Shown here piece by piece: positions 58,406 to 64,000 of a stretch of DNA of 64,000 nt; position 1 is the stretch's first letter, and every line of letters begins with the position of its first letter. The stretch comes from an uncultured cyanobacterium (GTDB lineage Bacteria; Cyanobacteriota; Cyanobacteriia; PCC-6307; Cyanobiaceae), in NCBI GenBank assembly GCA_903858015.1, contig CAIOGZ010000077.1:1-64000 (forward strand). The letters are read 5' to 3'. The notes under the pieces are model-generated. The model had not been told where the DNA came from, made no database searches, and saw nothing but the letters and a program-made list of their open reading frames with translations. The position numbers and the translations under genes are program-made.

Positions 58406-58996
58406 TTAGGAATGGCGCCTGCCCGTGAGATGCAAGGTGTAGGTTTCGATCACGTAGCCGGTGCAAGCCTCGATCTGGCCGAGTAACTCGGGTGGCAACA
58501 CAACATCCAGATCGGTGATGCTGCCGGAATCCATGCAAGTGAGATGGCTATGGGGATCAGCCCGGTAGCCGTAGAGGCGACCACTGGCCCGATCGAGGCA
58601 TTCGATCACACCAGCCGACTGGAGAGCTTCGAGGTTTTGGTAAACGGAAGTATGGCCGATGTTGCGGCCAAGATTGTTGAGCTTTTCGAAGATATCGCGG
58701 GCGCTGAGATGGCTGCGTTCAGCCCAAAGAAGATCGAGCACCATGCGGCGCTGGCGGCTTAGCCGCATGCCGAGATCGCGGCAGAGTTTGTAAACCTCCT
58801 CGAGGTTGGTGGGGTGGTTTGCCCTGCCGCAGCCTGGGTGCTCCGCTCGATCGCCTCGGCGCCCCGCCGGGATCGCCGGCGCTGCCCCAGGGGTCAGGGA
58901 GCCGGACGCCGGGGCCGCGCTGGCTAGGCCCGGGGGTGCCATCGCTGGTGGTCGTGGGGCCGGGGAAGCCGCGGCTTGGGGGGTGGCTCGGGCCAC
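58406..58996 (-). CDS. Fur-family transcriptional regulator
   Basis: 196 residues from the ATG at 58996; the first 60 residues are a Pro/Ala-rich tail, and the folded domain starts around LEEVYKLCRDLG. Winged-helix part: MRLSRQRRMVLDLLW..HTSVYQNLEALQSAGVIE. Metal part: DPHSHLTCMDSGSI (HxH..C). The two CxxC zinc pairs found in many Fur and PerR proteins are absent. It regulates iron, zinc or peroxide genes; which one is uncertain. Confidence 0.85.
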   Translation of the reverse strand: MARATPQAAASPAPRPPAMAPPGLASAAPASGSLTPGAAPAIPAGRRGDRAEHPGCGRANHPTNLEEVYKLCRDLGMRLSRQRRMVLDLLWAERSHLSARDIFEKLNNLGRNIGHTSVYQNLEALQSAGVIECLDRASGRLYGYRADPHSHLTCMDSGSITDLDVVLPPELLGQIEACTGYVIETYTLHLTGRRHS

Positions 58997-59111
58997 GGTG
59001 CCTGCCGTCTATGGGGCGCAATCCCTTTATAGGGCAATCAAACCTGGGTCTGCCTGCCGCAGCGTTGTCAAGTCAGGGGATGCCGCCCGGGGGGAGCCGG
59101 CACGGCATTGA

Positions 59112-59873
59112 TCAGCAGATCGGCAGGCTGTCCGGATCCTGTAGCCGTTGGGGACCGACCGCCTGGAGGGCCTCGCCGAGATCCACCCGGCCGTCATAAA
59201 GGGCCCGACCCACGATCACCCCCTCCACCCCCAGGGGGACGAGCGACAGCAGGCTGAGCAGATCGGTGAGATCACCGATGCCGCCGGAGGCAATCACAGG
59301 AATCGAAGTCGCCTCGGCCATGCGCCGCAGGAAAGGGAGATTGGGACCGGCCAGGGTGCCATCGGTGGCGATATCGGTGGTAATCAGGGCGGCAACGCCG
59401 CTGTTGTCAAAGCTCGCAGCCAGCTGCTCAGCCTGCACGGCACTGGCTTCGATCCAACCACGGGTCGCCACTTTGCCGTCGCGGGCGTCGATCCCCACCA
59501 CGATGCGGCCGGGATGGCGGGCCGCCAGATCGCGCACCAGATCCGGCTGTTCGACCGCCACGGTGCCAAGGATCACCCGGTCGAGACCGAAGGCAAGCAG
59601 GGCTTCAGCCCGGGCGGCCGTCCGCACACCGCCCCCGAGCTGCACCGGAATCGCGAGCGCTTGGGTAATGGCACGCACCACCTGGTCGTTCACGGCTTCG
59701 CCGCTGCGGGCCCCATCAAGGTCGACCAGATGGAGCCGCGTCGCCCCCTGCCGCTGCCAGGCCAGGGCCTGGGCGACGGGGTCATCGCTGAACTGGGTCA
59801 CCTTGCCGTAATCGCCCTGGTGAAGCCGCACGCAGTGGCCGTCGAGGAGGTCGATGGCGGGGATGATCTGCAT
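59112..59873 (-). CDS. hisA: 1-(5-phosphoribosyl)-5-[(5-phosphoribosylamino)methylideneamino]imidazole-4-carboxamide isomerase
   Basis: 253 residues from the ATG at 59873 (MQIIPAIDLLDGHCVRL); the longer frame to 60404 is an artefact. A TIM-barrel isomerase of histidine synthesis, with the catalytic Asp in IPAIDLLDG and the phosphate sites QLGGGVRT, ASGGIGD and VIVGRALYDG. Confidence 0.96.
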   Translation of the reverse strand: MQIIPAIDLLDGHCVRLHQGDYGKVTQFSDDPVAQALAWQRQGATRLHLVDLDGARSGEAVNDQVVRAITQALAIPVQLGGGVRTAARAEALLAFGLDRVILGTVAVEQPDLVRDLAARHPGRIVVGIDARDGKVATRGWIEASAVQAEQLAASFDNSGVAALITTDIATDGTLAGPNLPFLRRMAEATSIPVIASGGIGDLTDLLSLLSLVPLGVEGVIVGRALYDGRVDLGEALQAVGPQRLQDPDSLPIC

Positions 59874-60023
59874 GGGCCTGGGTTGCCTGGCGGGCATGGG
59901 GATTAGCCCATCATCGGCAAGCGTTGGGTCGCCGCGGCTGGGGCAAGCCTCAGGCGCCCTGGTGCTCGGCTGAGGGCAGCCGGCTTGAATAGCCCCCGTG
60001 CCTACGGAATTGAGGGAAGGGTC

Positions 60024-60944
60024 ATGCGAATCCTGGTGATGGGCGGCACCCGTTTTGTGGGAAAACCGCTGGTGCAGCAGCTGTTGGCCGCCGGCCACAC
60101 GCTCACCCTGTTCACCCGTGGCCGCCTCAGCGCGCCCGCCGCAGTCACCCACTTGCTCGGTGATCGCACTGACGATGCCGCTTTGGGCCAGCTGGAGGGC
60201 CAGCGGTTCGATGTGATTGTGGACAGCTCGGGCCGCAACCGGGACGACAGCGCCCGGGTGGTGGAGCGCACCGGCCCCCCCTCGCACCGGTTCGTGTATG
60301 TGAGTTCGGCGGGGGTCTATGCCGACAGCCAGCTCTGGCCGCTCGATGAGAACTCCCCCACCGATCCGGCCAGCCGCCATGCCGGCAAGGCCGAAACGGA
60401 GCAATGGTTACGGCAACAGGGCATCCCGTTCACCAGCTTCCGTCCCACCTACATCGTGGGTCCGGGCAACTACAACCCGGTGGAGAGCTGGTTCTTCGAT
60501 CGAATCCTGCAGGGCCGGCCGGTGCCCCTGCCAGGCGATGGCAGCACGATCACCCAGCTGGGCCACGTGCTCGATCTCGCCACGGCCATGGCCCGCTCGA
60601 TCGAGGTGGAGGCCGCCGCGAACCGCATCTACAACTGCACCGGCAGCCAGGGGGTGACCTTCCGCGGTCTGGTGGAGGCCGCCGCCAGGGCCGCCGGGGT
60701 GGAGCCGGCCACGGTGACGATCCGCAGCTTCGACCCAGCAGGCCTGGATCCCAAGGCCCGCAAGGCCTTCCCGCTGCGGATGGCCCATTTCCTCACCGAC
60801 ACCCAGCGGGTGCGGCGCGAGCTGGCCTGGGAGCCGGCCTACGACTTGGAGGCAACCCTGGCCGATAGCTTCACGGCCGATTACGGGCTGCGCCCGGCCA
60901 GCCAACCCGATTTCAGCGCCGACGACGCCCTACTGGCGGGCTGA
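60024..60944 (+). CDS. NAD-dependent epimerase/dehydratase, CSP41-like
   Basis: 306 residues from the ATG at 60024 (MRILVMGGTRFVGKPLV). The Rossmann motif GGTRFVG replaces the usual GxxGxxG, as in CSP41-like/atypical SDR proteins. SSAGVYAD and YIVGPGNYNPVESWFF follow. In plastids, CSP41 proteins bind RNA and affect chloroplast transcription and translation. Divergent from hisA. Confidence 0.9.
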   Translation: MRILVMGGTRFVGKPLVQQLLAAGHTLTLFTRGRLSAPAAVTHLLGDRTDDAALGQLEGQRFDVIVDSSGRNRDDSARVVERTGPPSHRFVYVSSAGVYADSQLWPLDENSPTDPASRHAGKAETEQWLRQQGIPFTSFRPTYIVGPGNYNPVESWFFDRILQGRPVPLPGDGSTITQLGHVLDLATAMARSIEVEAAANRIYNCTGSQGVTFRGLVEAAARAAGVEPATVTIRSFDPAGLDPKARKAFPLRMAHFLTDTQRVRRELAWEPAYDLEATLADSFTADYGLRPASQPDFSADDALLAG

Positions 60945-60984
60945 GCCCTGGGCTGCTGGGCCTAGCTGCCGCGGCGGCGCTCGC

Positions 60985-61542
60985 TCAAGAGTGACTGCGG
61001 CCAGGCCGCAGATAGCCCACTGCAGAGCTCAAGGCCAGCAGCAACGACGGCCAAAACAGCCACCACCCCACCACCTGCAGCAGTAGCGGCAGTCCATAGC
61101 CGCCAGCACCTCCTGGTTGGATCCCCAGGGTCCAATCGGCGGGCCAGAGCAGCAGCAGCAGGGCCAGAAATTGGAGGATCGTTTTGGCCTTACCGCCCCA
61201 GGAGGCAGGCCCACCGCTGAGCTGGCCGGCACGCCAGCTCGAAATCAGCAGCTCGCGGGCCAAAAGCAGCCACACCGCCCAGATCGGCAGCAGGCCGCGG
61301 GCGGCTAACCAGATCAGGGGGGCACTGATCAGAATCTTGTCGGTGAGCGGATCAAGCCGTGCCCCCCACACCGATCCCCCGCCGGCGCGGCGGGCCAGGA
61401 AGCCATCGGCGGCATCACTGAGCCCTCCGAGCAGGAGCAGGATCCAGGCCAAGCCTTCCTGGCCGGCGGCTAGGGCCAGCAGTAGCGGCAAGCCGAGCAG
61501 GGCCCGCAGGATGGTCAGCAGGTCGGCGAGGCGGCGGAGCAC
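60985..61542 (-). CDS. pgsA: CDP-alcohol phosphatidyltransferase (PgsA-like)
   Basis: 185 residues from a GTG at 61542 (VLRRLADLLTILRALLG); the ATG at 61662 would add a stretch with little membrane character. The CDP-alcohol phosphatidyltransferase motif DAADGFLARRAGGGSVWGAR..LDPLTDK (D..DG..AR..G...D...D) is intact. Four or five hydrophobic segments. It makes phosphatidylglycerol phosphate, needed for thylakoid phosphatidylglycerol. Divergent from the CBS gene. Confidence 0.9.
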   Translation of the reverse strand: MLRRLADLLTILRALLGLPLLLALAAGQEGLAWILLLLGGLSDAADGFLARRAGGGSVWGARLDPLTDKILISAPLIWLAARGLLPIWAVWLLLARELLISSWRAGQLSGGPASWGGKAKTILQFLALLLLLWPADWTLGIQPGGAGGYGLPLLLQVVGWWLFWPSLLLALSSAVGYLRPGRSHS

Positions 61543-61667
61543 GGCGGTTTGCGGCGGATTCGGCTGGTGCTGCCAGCAGCGCTCAGAGTTGTGACCATCC
61601 TGCCGCCCGGGCGTCCAGGCAAGAGCTGGGTCTCCAGAATGCGGCAGAAGTTCTGGCGGCAAAGGCG

Positions 61668-62135
61668 ATGGTGGTCGACCGGTCGGTGGCTGACGTGATG
61701 ACCAGCCCGGTGCTGAGCGTGCGGCCCGACACGCCGCTGCAGGATGCCGTGAAGCTGCTCAGCGAGCACCACATCAGTGGCCTGGCGGTGGTGGGCGAGG
61801 CGGGCGAGCTGCTGGGTGAACTCAGTGAGAACGAACTCATGGTGCGCGAAAGCGGCTTCGAGGCCGGCCCCTACGTGATGCTGTTGGATGCGGTGATCTA
61901 CCTGCGCAACCCGCTTCAATGGGACCGACAGGTCCACCAGGTGCTGGGCACCAGCGTGGCCGATGTGATGGCCAAGCACCCCCACAGCTGCGACGCCAGC
62001 ACCCGCTTACCCCTGGCGGCCCGCCAACTGCACGAACGCTCGATCCAGCGCCTGTTCGTTCTCGATGGCGAACGGCGGCCGGTGGGGGTGCTCACCCGGG
62101 GCGATGTGGTGCGGGCCCTGGCGGCGGAGGCTTAG
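61668..62135 (+). CDS. CBS-domain protein
   Basis: 155 residues forming two CBS motifs: VADVMTSPVLSVRPDTPLQDAVKLLSEHHISGLAVV and VADVMAKHPHSCDASTRLPLAARQLHERSIQRLFVLD. CBS pairs bind adenine nucleotides and can regulate enzymes or channels; the partner is unknown. Confidence 0.93.
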   Translation: MVVDRSVADVMTSPVLSVRPDTPLQDAVKLLSEHHISGLAVVGEAGELLGELSENELMVRESGFEAGPYVMLLDAVIYLRNPLQWDRQVHQVLGTSVADVMAKHPHSCDASTRLPLAARQLHERSIQRLFVLDGERRPVGVLTRGDVVRALAAEA

Positions 62136-62143
62136 GGGCGGGT

Positions 62144-62653
62144 TCAGGGCAGCGGCGCTGGCGGTGTTTCGGGCGGCGGGGCTGTCACCGCCAGGCTGGG
62201 ACGGGCTGCTGGATCAGGAGCTGGTGCAGCGGCTAGCTGCGCTGATGTCCCGACCAGGGCAGGAGCAGGGGCTGCCGCTGCGGAGGGTGCCACGGCTGCG
62301 GAGGGTTGGGGTGTCTGCCGATTAGGGCTGGTATCGGGAACGGAGCTTGCGCCGTTGCTCGGCTCCGTTGCGGTGCCATTGCGGGAGGGCAAGCACTCGA
62401 CGGCGGTTCGGACACGGCCGCTGGAGCGCTGTTCGGAGCCGGCGGCTCCTGCTGCGGCTCCGGCTGGGGCTCCGGAGCTTGGGATGGCGGGAGGTCTTCG
62501 CGGGTGTCGGATCTGCGGATCGCCAGGTCGCGTTGCTGGCGTTCCTGCACCGGCGGGGGATCGGCTGTGATCACCGGTTCCCACAAGGGGGGCGCGCTGG
62601 GGGCTGCGGCCGGGTTCTTGGCGGAGCTGGGGTGCCCAAATCAACCGCGCCAA
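62144..62653 (-). other. Pro/Ala-rich region, possible decayed or uncertain gene
   Basis: Two overlapping minus-strand frames are open here. The frame 62144-62653 is almost pure Pro/Ala/Ser. The frame 62233-62586 (117 codons from a TTG) has better amino acid variety at its start (WEPVITADPPPVQERQQRD, then RRSDTREDLPP) before becoming Pro/Gln-rich, so it is the more likely real one. No domain is seen. It may be a membrane-associated or disordered protein, or a pseudogene. Confidence 0.35.
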
Positions 62654-62657
62654 GGGT

Positions 62658-62993
62658 TCAAACCCCCTGTTCCATCGAGCGGTTGAAACCGGCCAGCACC
62701 CGATCGGCCAGCCCCCCGACCAAGCTGCCGCTCAAGGGGAGGCGGCGGTGGCTGATCCGCAGCCTATAGGGCACGTGAACGAAGCTTGTGGCGCCACCGC
62801 TGATCCAGTTGGCGTCTTCACTGCTGAAACCTTTGAGGCCGGGGATGATGAAGCGGCTCTTGGAGGCGTGGTCGGGCATGTAGGCGGCCACGAACCCCCT
62901 TTGACGTGACATCGCCCGAGTTTGCTCCAGGGTGAGCCCATCACGGCTGATCAAGATTGTTAGCCTTCCGTTCCTACGCAGTCCGCAAATCAT
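62658..62993 (-). CDS. Hypothetical protein, uncertain start
   Basis: 111 residues; an internal ATG at residue 28 is as likely. The core GFVAAYMPDHASKSRFIIPGL and SEDANWISGGATSFVHVPYRLRISHRRLPL looks protein-like, but no family is recognised. It borders the Pro-rich region, and together they may be a decayed gene. Confidence 0.45.
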   Translation of the reverse strand: MICGLRRNGRLTILISRDGLTLEQTRAMSRQRGFVAAYMPDHASKSRFIIPGLKGFSSEDANWISGGATSFVHVPYRLRISHRRLPLSGSLVGGLADRVLAGFNRSMEQGV

Positions 62994-63020
62994 GCGGGTA
63001 CGCGGTAGAAAATAGCGGAT

Positions 63021-63180
63021 TTATTGCCCCTTGCTGATGCTGTAGGCCCCTGTGTCATCAGCCGGTGGCTCCTCCAAGTCGTTGTAGATGCTGTGCAGGC
63101 CGCCGATGAAGGTGTCCTAGCGATTGGCCCGCTCAGGGGTGAGTTCGCCGCAGCCGAGGGCTGCGCCTGCGCTTAGGGGT
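63021..63180 (-). pseudogene. Relic gene end with in-frame stop
   Basis: Read on the minus strand, one frame encodes LGCGELTPERANR, then a TAG (63117-63119), then DTFIGGLHSIYNDLEEPP and, after two residues, TGAYSISKGQ before a TAA (63021-63023). The segment after the internal stop reads like a true C-terminus with balanced composition. The family is not recognised. It fits a decayed gene or a C-terminal fragment. Confidence 0.5.
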
Positions 63181-63363
63181 CTTCGGCGGAAGTAAGGTTA
63201 CCCCAAGGAGATTGCCGGCACCGGCCGGGGAGCCCCGCCGTCAAGGGGCCGAAGGCCGGTAAGCGAACCTGGATAGGCCTTGGGCGGTAGAAAAACCAGG
63301 CCAGGCGGCCTCAGAAGCTGTTTGCGGCGGCCTCGCCCCAGGCAGGCTTGGCCGGCGGGCCCG
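63181..63363. other. Intergenic spacer next to the relic
   Basis: About 180 bp of GC-rich DNA between the relic and the glutathione S-transferase stop. No RNA gene or repeat is recognised. Confidence 0.4.
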
Positions 63364-63990
63364 TCAACCAGCCGCCATCGCTTTCTGGTACGCGGGTCTG
63401 GCGTGGGTGGCATTGATCATGGCATGCACAGCGGGGTAAGGACTGAGGTCCACCTGGGGGCAGAAAAGGGGCATGTAGGCGAGGTAGGAGCGCAGCACGC
63501 AGTCCGCCGCGCCCCAGCCTGGATCCCCCCACGTACCGGCCAGCAGATGGCCCCCTTTGGCCAGCAGCCCATCAAGGGTGGAGAGCTGGTGGGCGAGCTC
63601 CTCGGGCCGTGTTTCAAGCAGGAACATCGCCGGTCCAAAGCTGGCGTTGGCATACAACAGCCACTGGGCGGTGAGCGATCGCCGCGCCGCAGCGCCCTGC
63701 GCACCACCGGGCCCATCAGGCTCGAACTCGTTGCCGTAGCACTCGGCCAGGTGATAGAGGATCGCGCCACTTTCAAACAACTTCAGGCCATCCCCATCGG
63801 GTCCGCCCACCGCGTCATCCACCAGGGCCGGCACCTTGCCGAAGGGGTTGACGGCCAGGAATGGTTCTTGGCGGTGCTCGCCCGCCTTGAAATCCAGTTG
63901 CACCATGGTGTAGGGGATGCCCTTCTCCTCCAGGTACCAGCGCACCATCGAAGCCCGACTGCGGGCTGCTCCGTAGAGGGTCAAGGTCAT
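63364..63990 (-). CDS. Glutathione S-transferase family protein
   Basis: 208 residues. The thioredoxin-like N-terminal domain shows LTLYGAARSRASMVRWYLEEKG with a Ser/Arg near the usual catalytic position, then PFGKVPALVDD and the substrate-site ESGAILYHLAE. A helical C-terminal domain follows. It conjugates glutathione to electrophiles; the specific substrate is unknown. Confidence 0.93.
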   Translation of the reverse strand: MTLTLYGAARSRASMVRWYLEEKGIPYTMVQLDFKAGEHRQEPFLAVNPFGKVPALVDDAVGGPDGDGLKLFESGAILYHLAECYGNEFEPDGPGGAQGAAARRSLTAQWLLYANASFGPAMFLLETRPEELAHQLSTLDGLLAKGGHLLAGTWGDPGWGAADCVLRSYLAYMPLFCPQVDLSPYPAVHAMINATHARPAYQKAMAAG

Positions 63991-64000
63991 GGCAAACTGC

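Noticed and set aside
62654-62675. tRNA T-loop-like string (GGTTCAAACCCC)
   Set aside because: No acceptor stem, D-loop or anticodon stem can be drawn around it; it lies in coding or decayed coding sequence.

Overview
The window is a stretch of high-GC picocyanobacterial chromosome, most like the Synechococcus/Cyanobium group. The evidence is the photosynthesis and chlorophyll genes (acsF, psb30), Calvin-cycle and photorespiration enzymes (gap, fba, prk, a CbbY-like phosphatase, glycerate kinase), and many families known mainly from cyanobacteria (DUF2996, DUF3685, DUF3727, DUF565/Ycf20, DUF6464, UPF0182 and paired half-size GDT1 proteins). No tRNA, rRNA or CRISPR array was seen. All assignments come from reading the sequence by eye; no database search was run.

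Region 1-6.7 kb is an accessory island. It opens with the 3' end of an IS3-family transposase (1-126) and a frameshifted relic of a WD40 gene (about 140-420). A small minus-strand ORF follows. Then come two tightly coupled plus-strand genes: a TIR-domain protein fused to an AAA_35-like NTPase (1363-2970), and, 4 bp later, an AAA_35-like NTPase with coiled coil, membrane segment and 14 WD40 repeats (2975-6673). These look like a two-component STAND/NLR-like sensing system with a TIR effector, and they are the best candidate for an undescribed system here. Region 62.1-63.3 kb at the right end is a smaller zone of decayed or uncertain reading frames.

The middle is housekeeping core. 6.7-12.6 kb holds gap, a low-complexity cyanobacterial protein, a TerC-family protein, a DUF6464 protein and a DEAD-box helicase. 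12.6-22 kb is a long minus-strand series: an RNB-domain protein with apparently lost catalytic residues, UbiX, a membrane protein, DUF2996, acsF, tldD, pmbA and fmt. 22.3-29.9 kb holds paired half-size GDT1 exporters, a cysteine-cluster protein, psb30, ClC, recJ, a HAD phosphatase, a Ycf20-like protein, glycerate kinase and rpmF. 30-38 kb holds ftsH, a cupin protein, a MoaD/ThiS protein beside thrC, and UPF0182. 38-50.6 kb is a minus-strand series: fba, an oxidoreductase, accD, pilD, prk, leuB, lpxD, proB, yqeG, DUF3727, ruvX. 50.6-62.1 kb holds a CofE-like protein, PIN-PhoH, a cache protein, fumC, a thioredoxin-like lumenal protein, DUF3685, a Fur-family regulator, hisA, an epimerase, a CDP-alcohol phosphatidyltransferase and a CBS protein. 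A glutathione S-transferase closes the window.

Functionally, gap, fba, prk, the CbbY-like phosphatase and glycerate kinase serve carbon fixation and photorespiration. acsF, psb30 and the lumenal thioredoxin-like protein serve the photosynthetic apparatus. TerC and the GDT1 pair suggest divalent-metal (probably manganese) handling. Overlapping stop and start codons at accD, proB/yqeG/DUF3727/ruvX, recJ/clc and fumC suggest compact, translationally coupled operons.
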